From Nitrobacter winogradskyi Nb-255 (GTDB lineage: Bacteria > Pseudomonadota > Alphaproteobacteria > Rhizobiales > Xanthobacteraceae), in NCBI RefSeq assembly GCF_000012725.1, contig NC_007406.1:2632001-2696000 (forward strand): a stretch of 64,000 nt of DNA, written 5' to 3'. The notes beneath the pieces were generated by a model. That model was not told the DNA's origin. It ran no database searches and was given only the letters and a program-made list of their open reading frames with translations. This document shows, piece by piece, positions 19,434 to 27,542 of this stretch; within the stretch, counting starts at the first letter, position 1, and the number at the start of each line of letters is the position of its first letter. A program made the translations under genes and the position numbers.

Positions 19434-19539
19434 GGAGCATTATCGCTTCTGAGTGGATCAGAAGCGGGGCTCCATGAATCGTTTTGACGCGTTTTCTTCA
19501 CGCGAACAGATCACCACTTCGCTCGAAAACGCTATAGCC
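19434..19539. repeat. Dispersed palindromic repeat, family A
   Basis: Inverted orientation: GGAGCATTATCGCTTCTGAG, ATCAGAAGCGGGGCTCC, then TTTTGACGCGTTTTCTTCAC and CACTTCGCTCGAAAACGCTA. Confidence 0.85.
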
Positions 19540-19631
19540 TGAGAGATTTTGCTTGTAGACCCGTTTTCCTTACGCGCGCCGGTACGCACCTCACAGAAAA
19601 ACCGCTGCTGATCGCGAACACCCATGCGAAC

Positions 19632-19663
19632 AAACAAAAAGGGCCGCCGGTACGCGGCGACCC
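19632..19663 (-). terminator. rpoH terminator
   Basis: On the minus strand GGGTCGCCG and CGGCGGCCC pair (nine pairs, one G-U) around a 5-base loop, and TTTTTGTTTG follows. It starts 27 bases after the rpoH stop. Confidence 0.8.
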
Positions 19664-19689
19664 TCATTTCTGAACGGAAGCTTCTCGCT

Positions 19690-20589
19690 TCAGCGGGCGG
19701 CTTCCATGGCAGCTTGTTCCTGCTGTGCGATCGTCGTCTTCACCGCTGACTGCACCTTCTCGAAAGCACGAACCTCGATCTGCCTCACGCGCTCGCGAGA
19801 CACATTGAACTCGGCGGCGAGATCCTCCAGCGTCATCGGCTCATCCGCGAGGCGTCGGGCCTCGAAGATGCGGCGCTCGCGCGGATTGAGCACGCCCATC
19901 GCACCGGTCAATGCCCGACGGCGATGATCGAACTCCTCATGCTCCGCCATGATGGCTTCCTGATTGGGCGACTGATCGACCAGCCAGTCCTGCCATTCGC
20001 CGGCTTCGCCATCATCACGGATCGGAGCGTTGAGCGATGCATCGCCGCCGAGGCGGCGATTCATGTCGACGACATCCTGTTCCGTGACGCCAAGACGCTT
20101 GGCGATGAGCTTGACCTGATCCGGACGCATATCGCCTTCGTCAAGCGCGGAGATCTTGCTCTTCGCCTTCCGCAGGTTGAAGAACAATTTCTTCTGGTTC
20201 GCGGTCGTGCCCATCTTCACGAGCGACCACGAGCGCAGGATATACTCTTGTATTGAGGCCTTGATCCACCACATCGCATATGTGGCGAGGCGGAAACCCT
20301 TTTCAGGTTCGAATCGCTTGACCGCCTGCATCAGGCCGACGTTGCCTTCCGACACGACTTCCGATATCGGCAGGCCGTAGCCGCGATAGCCCATGGCGAT
20401 CTTGGCCACCAGCCGAAGGTGGCTGGTCACGAGATGATGCGCCGCATCACGATCGTCATGTTCGCGCAAACGCTTGGCGAACATGTACTCCTCGTGCGGC
20501 TCCAGCATCGGAAACTTGCGGATTTCCGAAAGGTAGCGGGAAAGTCCGTTCTCTCCGTTGAGAACCGGTAGGGTAGCAGTACGGGCCAT
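19690..20589 (-). CDS. rpoH: RNA polymerase sigma-32 (heat shock) factor
   Basis: 299 residues, the usual RpoH length. Start MARTATLPVLNGENGLSRY at ATG 20589 with GGAGGG six bases upstream; an in-frame start five codons earlier is less likely. Sigma region 2 covers about 45-115 (LVTSHLRLVAKIAMGYRGYG, then FRLATYAMWWIKASIQEYIL). Region 4 lies near 240-290 with the VSRERVRQIEVRAFEKVQ helix-turn-helix. The RpoH box appears as the QKKLFFNLRK segment near 130. It directs transcription of chaperone and protease genes. A clear terminator follows. Confidence 0.95.
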   Translation of the reverse strand: MARTATLPVLNGENGLSRYLSEIRKFPMLEPHEEYMFAKRLREHDDRDAAHHLVTSHLRLVAKIAMGYRGYGLPISEVVSEGNVGLMQAVKRFEPEKGFRLATYAMWWIKASIQEYILRSWSLVKMGTTANQKKLFFNLRKAKSKISALDEGDMRPDQVKLIAKRLGVTEQDVVDMNRRLGGDASLNAPIRDDGEAGEWQDWLVDQSPNQEAIMAEHEEFDHRRRALTGAMGVLNPRERRIFEARRLADEPMTLEDLAAEFNVSRERVRQIEVRAFEKVQSAVKTTIAQQEQAAMEAAR

Positions 20590-20805
20590 GGTTGCGCCCT
20601 CCACTGGTTCAGGCCCCCGACAGCGGCGAGCCCGGCAGGCAGTCTCTTGTTAAAGCCGACCACGCTGCGATGTTCCACGTTGGGTATTCAACGCAGGTGC
20701 AACATATACCAGAGATGGCTCGGAAAAAGAAGAACAAAAAGTGATTACGTTTTCGTGATCCGATCTCAACTATCTGTTATCACTTTAATTTTCAAGAACG
20801 ATGCG

Positions 20806-21861
20806 TCATTCCGCCGCCACCAGGGCCATTTGCAGAGAAGACAAGTCCTCCGGCAGCCCCGTTTCCCAGCGCAGAACCTTCTCGGTCCGGGGATGTTCAA
20901 GGACCAGAAGGGACGCGTGAAGCGCCTGCCGGCCGAGAGCGCTGAGCGCCGCGGCGGCTCGCTCTCCCAGATGACTGACCTTGGTCCTGAAATGGGGACC
21001 ATACACGCCATCACCCATCAGCGGGTGGCCGACATGGGCGAGATGCACCCGGATCTGGTGGGTGCGGCCGGTGGCTAGTTGACACGCGAGCAGAGCGGCC
21101 ACCGGTTTTCCGTCCCGGCCATTGAAGGCCTGCCGGACCTCCCAATGGGTGATCGCCTCCCGCCCGCCTGCGCGCACGGCCATTTTTTCGCGCGCGTAAG
21201 GGTGCCGGTCTATCGGGGCGTCGACTGTGCCGTGGGAACGGTTCGGCAGTCCCCAGACAAAAGCCAGGTAACCGCGTCGCATTGCTCCCGTGCGTCCGTG
21301 ATCCGCGAATTGCGCGCCCAGCGACTTGTGGGCGGCATCATTCTTGGCGGCCACCATCAGGCCGGTGGTGTCCTTGTCCAGCCGGTGCACGATGCCGGGC
21401 CGACAGACGCCGCCGATGCCGGACAGAGTTTCCCCGCAATGCGCAATGAGTGCATTGACCAGCGTTCCTGTGTGGTGGCCTGCCGCGGGATGAACAACCA
21501 GACCCTTCGGCTTGTTGATGACGATGAGATCATCGTCTTCGTAGATGATATCCAGCGCGATGGCTTCCCCTTGCGGTTTGGCCGATATTGCCGGCGGCAC
21601 GTGGATTGTGATCGTATCTCCCGGAGCAACATGATAAGCGGGGTCGCGAACAGGGACCGGGCCTTCCGTCCTCTCCGCAACAGAAGCTTTTTTCACAATA
21701 CTGACGTGACCCGCGAGAATCAGGGACTTCAGGCGTGATCGCGACAGATCTGGGCTATGAACGGCAAGGACACGATCAAGGCGCACTGCCCCCTCGTCGC
21801 CGGTGACAACAACGTCCAGCCTCTGATCCGATGGTGAGCCCTTGAGAGCCGAGCCTTGCAT
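20806..21861 (-). CDS. rluD: RluD-type 23S rRNA pseudouridine synthase
   Basis: About 351 residues from ATG 21861. An N-terminal S4-like RNA-binding domain (VRLDRVLAVHSPDLSRSRLKSLI cut short) is followed by the RluA-family catalytic domain with GIVHRLDKDTTGLMV, whose Asp is the nucleophile. RluD-type enzymes modify helix 69 of 23S rRNA. The frame is open to 21984, but the divergent gene begins at 21860. The two starts share the bases CATG, so at least one real start may be further inside. RluA/RluC specificity cannot be fully excluded. Confidence 0.88.
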   Translation of the reverse strand: MQGSALKGSPSDQRLDVVVTGDEGAVRLDRVLAVHSPDLSRSRLKSLILAGHVSIVKKASVAERTEGPVPVRDPAYHVAPGDTITIHVPPAISAKPQGEAIALDIIYEDDDLIVINKPKGLVVHPAAGHHTGTLVNALIAHCGETLSGIGGVCRPGIVHRLDKDTTGLMVAAKNDAAHKSLGAQFADHGRTGAMRRGYLAFVWGLPNRSHGTVDAPIDRHPYAREKMAVRAGGREAITHWEVRQAFNGRDGKPVAALLACQLATGRTHQIRVHLAHVGHPLMGDGVYGPHFRTKVSHLGERAAAALSALGRQALHASLLVLEHPRTEKVLRWETGLPEDLSSLQMALVAAE

Positions 21862-22192
21862 GACCGAGCCTTTAAACCCTGAACCGACGCCGGAACAGGC
21901 CGCGCTATTCGCGCGGGTGCGGCGGATGATGTTGATCGCTGGTCTGACCACGGCCCTCGCCGTTGGCGCCGTTCTTGTCGCCATCGGCTATCGCTTTTTC
22001 CGCGTCGAGGGAAGCAGGCCGGCGGCCGACGTTACCGCGACCCTGCCGAAGGATGCCAGGATCACCGCGACCGCGGTCGCTGGCGACCTGCTCGTGGTGA
22101 CCCTCGATCTCGGCGGCTCCGTCCAGATCCGAACGTTCAACCTGCGCACGTTGCAGTCGGCCGGAACGCTGAATTTCGCACGCGAGCCCTGA
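21860..22192 (+). CDS. Small single-pass membrane protein (DUF6476-like)
   Basis: 110 residues. A short acidic/proline N-terminus, one membrane helix (about 24-45, MMLIAGLTTALAVGAVLV), then an outward soluble part with beta-strand-like repeats (RITATAVAGDLLVVTLDLGG). I believe this resembles DUF6476 proteins that often lie next to rluD-type genes in alphaproteobacteria. Start ATG 21860, or possibly 21842 (TTG) or the Met pair at about 21926. Head-to-head with rluD with no space between. Confidence 0.6.
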   Translation: MTEPLNPEPTPEQAALFARVRRMMLIAGLTTALAVGAVLVAIGYRFFRVEGSRPAADVTATLPKDARITATAVAGDLLVVTLDLGGSVQIRTFNLRTLQSAGTLNFAREP

Positions 22193-22246
22193 TATCCAGA
22201 GGCACCTTGCGGCGTACCGATTTCGAGGTTATTGCCTGTCCGGTAC

Positions 22247-22321
22247 GCTCCCTTCGTCTAGCGGTTAGGACGCGGCCCTCTCAAGGCTGAAACAGGGGTT
22301 CGATTCCCCTAGGGAGCGCCA
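22247..22321 (+). tRNA. tRNA-Glu (anticodon CTC)
   Basis: A complete cloverleaf: acceptor GCTCCCT/AGGGAGC, D arm from GTCTAGCGGTTAGGAC, anticodon stem CGGCC/GGCTG around the seven-base loop CTCTCAA, T arm CAGGGGTTCGATTCCCCT, discriminator G and encoded CCA (22319-22321). It flanks a degraded island with an integrase remnant, a common arrangement because tRNA 3' ends serve as attachment sites. Confidence 0.97.
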
Positions 22322-22329
22322 GCTCAACC

Positions 22330-22434
22330 TAGAGCATGATCCGATCAGGTTGAATCGGACCATGCTCTAGAAACGGTTGTCTGGTCGCATTTTCTTGCGG
22401 CGAACCGGTATCCACTTCGCCGGAAAATGCTCTA
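22330..22434. repeat. Dispersed repeat, GAGCATGA type
   Basis: AGAGCATGATCCGATCAGG ... CCATGCTCTAG, then TTGTCTGGTCGCATTTTCTT and CCACTTCGCCGGAAAATGCTCT. Closely similar to 7562-7663. It starts nine bases after the tRNA-Glu CCA. Confidence 0.85.
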
Positions 22435-22532
22435 AGACATTGAAAAGCTGAAATCTCTGAGCGATCATAAGCTTAGAGAAGCCGCCCTGCTACACAAACG
22501 TAGTCCACAAGGGTGGTCCACAGATGGCGGTG

Positions 22533-22800
22533 ATGAGCTACATCCGATGAGCTACATCCAGAGACGACGTTCCGGTGTCTATGATTTTCGAAGGCGAATG
22601 CCGCAGGCATTGGCTGGCAAGCCCGCTCCGGCGCACATGCAGGGTAGATTCCCGACCTCATCAATTCCAGGACGGGATGCTTCAAGCGCGAATACGTGCA
22701 CGGCACGAGGTGGCCTCGCGGACGGGGCACGAGGGAAAATGCAGTTGCAGCCGTCACGTCGGACAGACACGTCGCGTTGGTGACCCGTGAAACAATGGCA
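22533..22800 (+). pseudogene. Tyrosine recombinase (integrase) N-terminal remnant, frameshifted
   Basis: From ATG 22547 the frame reads MSYIQRRRSGVYDFRRRMPQ, LAGKPAPAHMQGRFP: the start of phage/island integrases with a DUF6538-type N-terminus. After RFP (about 22655) the similarity moves to another frame (DLINSRTGCFKREYV), consistent with loss of one G. It then decays. No catalytic Arg-His-Arg-Tyr region remains. A 14-base tandem duplication (GATGAGCTACATCC twice) lies at the start. Together with the tRNA-Glu 230 bases upstream it marks an old integration event. Confidence 0.7.
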
Positions 22801-22861
22801 TCTCCCATGCGCAACGATCCTTGGCAAAAAAGCCAAACCAAGGTTGAATGTACACGTCACA

Positions 22862-23137
22862 ATGGAGCGTGTGATGTTGTTGTACCCGTGGCCCTTGTAC
22901 GCTGATGCGGATGTTTTAAGCGAGGCGCTCGATATCGTAATGCGCTATCTGCTCTTCACGGGGCAAGCGATTCGGCGTGTAGAGATGCGCCATGTCGCGG
23001 CGCACGCCATGCTCAACGCGTGGCGCTCCGGTGTCAGGCACAAGATACAATTGGCCAACTGCGGCATTGCAGCAGTGGAGAAAAGCTCTTCAGCAGAGGA
23101 GACGCTTCCGTCTTATTCTCGCCGGGCTGGGTGCTGA
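22862..23137 (+). CDS. Conserved-looking small hypothetical protein
   Basis: 91 residues (MERVMLLYPWPLYADADVL start; ATG 22874 is an alternative). I recall similar short Bradyrhizobium-group proteins with YPWPLY...A, a TGQA motif and a GVRHKI-LAN segment, all present here. Soluble, mixed alpha/beta. Function unknown. It lies inside the degraded island and may itself be a leftover. Confidence 0.5.
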   Translation: MERVMLLYPWPLYADADVLSEALDIVMRYLLFTGQAIRRVEMRHVAAHAMLNAWRSGVRHKIQLANCGIAAVEKSSSAEETLPSYSRRAGC

Positions 23138-23431
23138 CCGATAGAAACCCCGCCGGAGCGCTCTGGCGCATTCTGATAATGCGGGAAGCGACGTGACGCG
23201 GCGGTTGGTTTTTGAGCAGTAAAAGCGGGGAGGAAGCTGGCTTTCTCGCCTGGCATGTAGGACCAGCGCGTCCTCTCCACGATAGCAGGGAAGAATTTAT
23301 TATCGCGGGAACGGCTCCTTCGTCTCGTTCAAACAAATACTCCAAAAATCAAAAGAGCAACCTGACCCCGTGGCTTTGTACTCCAGAGTTCTCGTCGCCA
23401 AATCGACCGAAATGTCCGTCGTCAGATAATT
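23138..23431 (+). other. Non-coding stretch before the IS3 element
   Basis: 294 bases with no credible gene. Lower GC than the core genes. Probably decayed island DNA. Confidence 0.45.
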
Positions 23432-23486
23432 TGAGACTGATCAGACATTTCTAGAAGAGAGGCTCTGGTTCATCTGTGGTTAGAGT

Positions 23487-24467
23487 TTAAGCGGCCTGCA
23501 GCTGATGCTGCAAGCGACGGTTTGCGATGGTGTCGCGCTTGATGCGGTGTCGTTCGGCGAGGATTGTCTCAGCCCTGCCGAAGTAGACGTCGGCAGGTGT
23601 AACGTTGCCGATGCTCTCGTGGTAGCGGTCATGATTATAGTGTTCGACGAACGCGGCGACCTGACGTTTGAGGTCGTCCGGTAAATAGTAGTTCTCAAGC
23701 AGGATGCGGTTCTTCAACGTTTGATGCCAACGCTCGATCTTGCCCTGAGTCTGAGGATGATACGGCGCTCCGCGCACATGCTGCATGTCCTTGGCCCTGA
23801 GCCACGTGGCCAGATCATCCGCGACGTAACTCGAACCATTGTCGCTGAGAAGCCGGGGCCGCTGCCTGACGCTGACGTGATCCAGACCAGAGGCGGCCAG
23901 TGCCTGATCGAGCGTAGCCGTGACGTCGGAGGCACACATCGTGGGACCTAACCTCCAGGCGACGATGTAGCGCGAGAAGTCGTCGAGCACCGTCGATAGA
24001 TAGTACCAGCCCCAGCCGGTGATCTTCAGGTAGGTGAAGTCGGTCTGCCAGAGCTGGTTGGCGGCGGTGGTCTTGTCCTTGAACTCGTTCGCCGCCTTGA
24101 TCACTACATAGGCCGGACTGGTGATGAGGTCGTGCGCCTTCAGCAGCCGATAGACCGAAGCCTCCGAGACAAAGTACTTTCTCTCGTCGGTAAACCGCAC
24201 GGCGAGCTCTCGCGGCGATAGTTCCGGAAGCTCCAATGCCAGGTCGATGATCTGGCCGCGGACGTCATCCGGGATACGATTCCAGACCCGATCCGGTCGA
24301 GAGCGGTGATCTGCCAGGGCCTCAATGCCGCCCGCGCGGTAGCGATCGTACCATCTATAAAACGTGGCGCGGGGGATGCCGAGCTTGTCCAGCGTGCGTT
24401 TGGCCGGCAAATGCGACTGCTCCACCAACGCGATGATCTCGGCTTTCTCGGACGCAGGATACCTCAT
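23487..24467 (-). CDS. IS3-family transposase OrfB
   Basis: 326 residues from ATG 24467, which overlaps the OrfA stop (ATGA). HTH_21-like start (MRYPASEKAEIIALVEQS), then an rve integrase core with catalytic Asp in QTDFTYLK, Asp in LLSDNGSSY and Glu in KIERWHQTLK. All are intact. The -1 slip on A8 would make the OrfAB fusion transposase. The element looks functional. Confidence 0.93.
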   Translation of the reverse strand: MRYPASEKAEIIALVEQSHLPAKRTLDKLGIPRATFYRWYDRYRAGGIEALADHRSRPDRVWNRIPDDVRGQIIDLALELPELSPRELAVRFTDERKYFVSEASVYRLLKAHDLITSPAYVVIKAANEFKDKTTAANQLWQTDFTYLKITGWGWYYLSTVLDDFSRYIVAWRLGPTMCASDVTATLDQALAASGLDHVSVRQRPRLLSDNGSSYVADDLATWLRAKDMQHVRGAPYHPQTQGKIERWHQTLKNRILLENYYLPDDLKRQVAAFVEHYNHDRYHESIGNVTPADVYFGRAETILAERHRIKRDTIANRRLQHQLQAA

Positions 24468-24838
24468 GCCTCGTTCTCCCCATCCCCGTTCATGCTTTTT
24501 TTTAGCAGACGGTTCTCCAGGGTGAGATCGGCGACGACTTCCTTCAACGCCGAGGCTTCCCGACGAAGATCTTTCACCTCGCCAGAGGTTGCGGCACGTG
24601 CCGTGTCGCCCGCCAACCGGCGCTTGCCGGCTTCCAGGAACTCCTTGGACCAACCGTAATACATCGAGGCGGCGATGCCTTCGCGGCGGCAAAGCTCGGA
24701 GATGTTCTCCTCGCCGCGCAGTCCTTCCAGCACGATACGGATCTTCTCCTCCGCCGAATAATGCCGGCGCGTCTGCCGTCGGATGTCCTTCAGCACCTGT
24801 TCTGCCGGCGCTTTGCCTGGTCCGGATTTCTGCTTCAT
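24464..24838 (-). CDS. IS3-family transposase OrfA
   Basis: 124 residues. A helix-turn-helix part (RHYSAEEKIRIVLEGLRGE, then LCRREGIAASMYYGWSKEFL) and a C-terminal leucine-zipper-like coiled coil (EVKDLRREASALKEVVADLT). Near its end the coding strand reads CTA AAA AAA AGC (A8 at plus-strand 24496-24503), a -1 slippery run that joins it to OrfB. Confidence 0.93.
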   Translation of the reverse strand: MKQKSGPGKAPAEQVLKDIRRQTRRHYSAEEKIRIVLEGLRGEENISELCRREGIAASMYYGWSKEFLEAGKRRLAGDTARAATSGEVKDLRREASALKEVVADLTLENRLLKKSMNGDGENEA

Positions 24839-25154
24839 CTTCGCTCCTTGCGGCTACGATGAACCAGAAATCCTCCCTTCGGAAAGTCCCTCAATTTGTC
24901 TCATGCGTGCTGACGGCGAACAGCTCAGAGCCGGATTTCGGAAGGTCCAATAGCGCAAGGCGGGTTTGCGATTCTATCGGCCCGGGTGAACTACGATTTC
25001 TCAAAGAATCTCCAAGCCTCTTTGACGGCAAATAACCTTACTGATCGGCATTACTACGCGTCGTTGCGCTCCATTAAGTCCAGAAATTATCCAGGCGAAC
25101 CGAGGAGTATTATGCTGACTTTGCGGGCTCGTTTCTAAATAAGCGTTGCTGTTT

Positions 25155-26195
25155 TCAGTCGAACTTGATCTTGTTGATCAAACGGTTCTGACCGTCAAAA
25201 TAATAGGCTTCATACGAGACACCTTTCAGGGCGTACACCTTTTCGATATCGACTTTCGGGGCCCCGCCCTGCAAGGATCGGACATGGCGTTGTCGATCAA
25301 GCGAAAGAGATGACAGCGGAACGACCGTTTCGATCTCCAAGCCTTCGTCGTAACTCACCTCTGCAAAGTAGGTCGAGGTATTCCAGGTCAATCTGGCGTT
25401 TAGTTCTTTCGCCTCGATGGTCACGCGGAGATCGGGGTTGTTTGCAACTTTGATATCGCCCACCGCGCTGTTCAGCACCAGCACGCCAGAAACCACCATG
25501 GCGCCATATCCAGCGCGCATCAACAGTCCCCTGGATATTCCCGGTAAGGCGAATTTCATGAAACCTGACGACAGCACAGCGGCCAGCGCGACGAGCACGC
25601 CGATCCCTATGGTTTTCAGCTGAAATAAACCCAGTGATGCATACAGGGAGAGCTTGAGCACATGGAGGAAGGCTTCGTTCGCGGCTCTGGTAGCGATGAG
25701 TTCCTGATTGTCCAGACCACAGCGAAAATAGAACCTGTTAAACAGGACGCCAACCGCACCAGTCAGACCAGAAATGAAGCCGGCTAAAAAGCCGACCGAT
25801 CTGATCTGCCATGATGGAATAGCAAGCGACGCGGATGAGGCAGGTTTGGATTTCTGCTTTCTAAAAAGTAAAGGAAGATTGGAAATCAGAAACAGGCCCA
25901 TGCACAACTCTAGATACATCGGCTCCAGATAGCTCAGCAGCTTCGCGCCTAGAACCACTCCCACTATTGCCGTCGGCAAGAACAGCCTGGCCATATCCCA
26001 ACGGATGGCGTTGAAAAATATCCAAATTCTGGAAATTGAGCTTGTTGCTGTTCCAAGGGTCAGCGCCGCCGGCACCTGGCTGACCGGAAGATAATAGCCA
26101 AGAAGCGGGATCAGCAGTAATCCGGCGCCGCCGCCACAAATGACACTGAGAGAAAACGCGATAAACGACGCGGCAAAGAGAAATAAATAGATCAT
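25155..26195 (-). CDS. TauE/SafE-family membrane exporter with an added C-terminal domain
   Basis: 346 residues. Residues 1 to about 250 form eight or so membrane helices with the family marks GGGAGLLLIPLLGYY (near 22-36) and FISGLTGAVGVLFNRF (near 139). TauE/SafE proteins are proposed exporters of sulfite, sulfoacetate or similar anions. After the last helix come about 90 soluble residues (NNPDLRVTIEAKELNARLTW onward, ending INKIKFD), which ordinary members lack. Less GC-rich than neighbours and set between IS elements in the tRNA-Glu island, so it is probably acquired. Confidence 0.75.
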   Translation of the reverse strand: MIYLFLFAASFIAFSLSVICGGGAGLLLIPLLGYYLPVSQVPAALTLGTATSSISRIWIFFNAIRWDMARLFLPTAIVGVVLGAKLLSYLEPMYLELCMGLFLISNLPLLFRKQKSKPASSASLAIPSWQIRSVGFLAGFISGLTGAVGVLFNRFYFRCGLDNQELIATRAANEAFLHVLKLSLYASLGLFQLKTIGIGVLVALAAVLSSGFMKFALPGISRGLLMRAGYGAMVVSGVLVLNSAVGDIKVANNPDLRVTIEAKELNARLTWNTSTYFAEVSYDEGLEIETVVPLSSLSLDRQRHVRSLQGGAPKVDIEKVYALKGVSYEAYYFDGQNRLINKIKFD

Positions 26196-26398
26196 GGGAT
26201 CGTCGACCTGCGAACCGTAAAATTGTACGTCAGGGGCACGAGACCTTCAACAAGGCCAAACCTTCAACAAGACCAAACCTTCAACAAGACCATGGGTAAG
26301 GTGTAAGGACCTGGGTTACCTTCATCTTGCGACAGGCCGGACACCGGACACGATGGGTCGGTCCGGGTGCGGGTCAACGCCATCACCTTCGGCGGACA

Positions 26399-26430
26399 AC
26401 CGGTTCGCGCGAAGAAAACGCGCTAAGCTA
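26399..26430. repeat. Left part of a family A repeat split by IS630 copy 2
   Basis: ACCGGTTCGCGCGAAGAAAA and CGCGCTAAGCTA; the rest of the repeat resumes at 27476 beyond the IS. Confidence 0.75.
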
Positions 26431-26519
26431 GAGTCTTTTTGGGTTGATCTGACTCGTTTGAGGATTCACGGAGGGGTTTTTCTGGGCCAGGGTTTGGCTG
26501 TCTTGATTCGGAGGCAGCG

Positions 26520-26942
26520 ATGACACGGGCCTATTCGTCTGATTTGCGCGAGCGGGTGATTGGTGCGGTTGCGGGCGGGCTTTCGGCAACCTCGGCGGCC
26601 AAGGTTTTTTCGGTGAGTGCCAGCAGCGCGATCAAATGGGTCCGTCAGTGGCGGCTTGACGGACGAACGGCGCCGAGCGGCCTTCGCGGTCATCGTCGCG
26701 CGGTTCTTGAGCCGCATGCCGCGTGGCTGCTCGACCTGATTGGGGCACAGTCGGATATCACGCTTGAAGAAGTCCGGGTCCTGCTGCGCGAGCGCGGCAT
26801 TACGGTCAGCGTGGCAACGGTGTGGAGCTTCTACGACCGGCGCGGCATCAGCTTCAAAAAAAAGCGTTTACGCGACCGAGCAGGATCGGCCCGACGTGGC
26901 GATGGCCCGCGAGGTCTGGAAAGCGCAACAAGGGCTGCTTGA
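26520..26942 (+). CDS. IS630 transposase, N-terminal frame (orfA), copy 2
   Basis: Identical in sequence to the copy 1 product (140 residues, helix-turn-helix part). It reads TTC AAA AAA AAG at the A8 run (26856-26863) and then leaves the family frame. Confidence 0.88.
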   Translation: MTRAYSSDLRERVIGAVAGGLSATSAAKVFSVSASSAIKWVRQWRLDGRTAPSGLRGHRRAVLEPHAAWLLDLIGAQSDITLEEVRVLLRERGITVSVATVWSFYDRRGISFKKKRLRDRAGSARRGDGPRGLESATRAA

Positions 26943-27456
26943 TCCAGCCCGCCTCGTCTTCATCGATGAGACCGGCACCTCGACCAACATGGCGCGATTG
27001 CGTGGCCGCTGCCGCCGTGGCCAACGCCTGGTCGGCAAGATTCCACACGGTCACTGGAAGATCACCACCTTCGTCGCGGCACTGCGCCACGACGCTATCA
27101 CCGCTCCCTTTGTCATCAACGAGCCGATGAATGGCGAGATCTTTCGCGTCTACCTGCAACGATGCCTGGTCCCGACCCTGAAGCCAGGCGACATCGTGGT
27201 GATGGACAATCTGCCCGCCCACAAGAACGACGATGTTCGACAAATCATCGAGGCCGCTGGCGCGCAGTTGCGCTATCTGCCGCCGTACTCGCCCGACCTC
27301 AACCCGATCGAGATGGCGTTCGCAAAGCTCAAGGCCCATCTGCGAAAGGCCGCCGAGCGATCGATCCCCGCACTCTGGAACAGGATCGGTTCTATCCTCG
27401 ATCTCTTCTCTCCAGACCAATGCATCAACTTCTTCAATCACGCCGGTTATGCGTAA
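26740..27456 (+). CDS. IS630 transposase, catalytic frame (orfB), copy 2
   Basis: Identical to the copy 1 product. The real part begins after the A8 run and carries the complete DDE residues. Because both copies share the same frame break, either slippage makes an active enzyme or the element moved with transposase supplied by another copy. Confidence 0.88.
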   Translation: MGHSRISRLKKSGSCCASAALRSAWQRCGASTTGAASASKKSVYATEQDRPDVAMAREVWKAQQGLLDPARLVFIDETGTSTNMARLRGRCRRGQRLVGKIPHGHWKITTFVAALRHDAITAPFVINEPMNGEIFRVYLQRCLVPTLKPGDIVVMDNLPAHKNDDVRQIIEAAGAQLRYLPPYSPDLNPIEMAFAKLKAHLRKAAERSIPALWNRIGSILDLFSPDQCINFFNHAGYA

Positions 27457-27475
27457 TCTCAATCCAAAATGGCTC

Positions 27476-27515
27476 TAACAGGCTTCGCTTCTGTTTCGAT
27501 CAGAAGAAAAATGCT
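27476..27515. repeat. Right part of the split family A repeat
   Basis: CAGGCTTCGCTTCTG and ATCAGAAG match the CTTCGCTTCTGATT...ATCAGAAG block of other copies. Followed at once by a short att-like sequence. Confidence 0.7.
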
Positions 27516-27518
27516 ACA

Positions 27519-27528
27519 GGAGCGCCAG
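27519..27528. other. Possible attachment-site remnant (match to tRNA-Glu 3' end)
   Basis: GGAGCGCCAG is identical to the last acceptor bases plus CCAG of the tRNA-Glu gene (22313-22322), and a CTA precedes both with small spacing differences. It lies between the island and mltB. Ten bases is short for an att repeat. Confidence 0.35.
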
Positions 27529-27542
27529 AGGTCGAGCGGAAG

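Larger units (their letters stand above)
19271..19689. other. Intergenic region between convergent genes
   Basis: 419 bases. It holds a family A repeat (19434-19539) and the rpoH terminator (19632-19663). No gene seen. Confidence 0.6.
23432..24903 (-). mobile_element. IS3-family insertion sequence
   Basis: About 1472 bp. Both ends read TGAGAC inward, and further in both share AAG-GAGG-CTGGTTCATC-type blocks (imperfect inverted repeats of about 45 bp). It contains the two overlapping frames typical of the family. I see no clear short target duplication, so the exact ends may be off by a few bases. Confidence 0.85.
26431..27475 (+). mobile_element. IS630-family insertion sequence, copy 2
   Basis: 1045 bp, opposite orientation to copy 1, with the same ends (GAGTCTTTTTGGG left, CCAAAATGGCTC right) and TA at 26429-26430 and 27476-27477. 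Both encoded frames translate identically to those of copy 1, including the A8 run. It interrupts a family A repeat. Confidence 0.95.

Noticed and set aside
19690-20256. Plus-strand frames opposite rpoH
   Set aside because: Shadows of rpoH.
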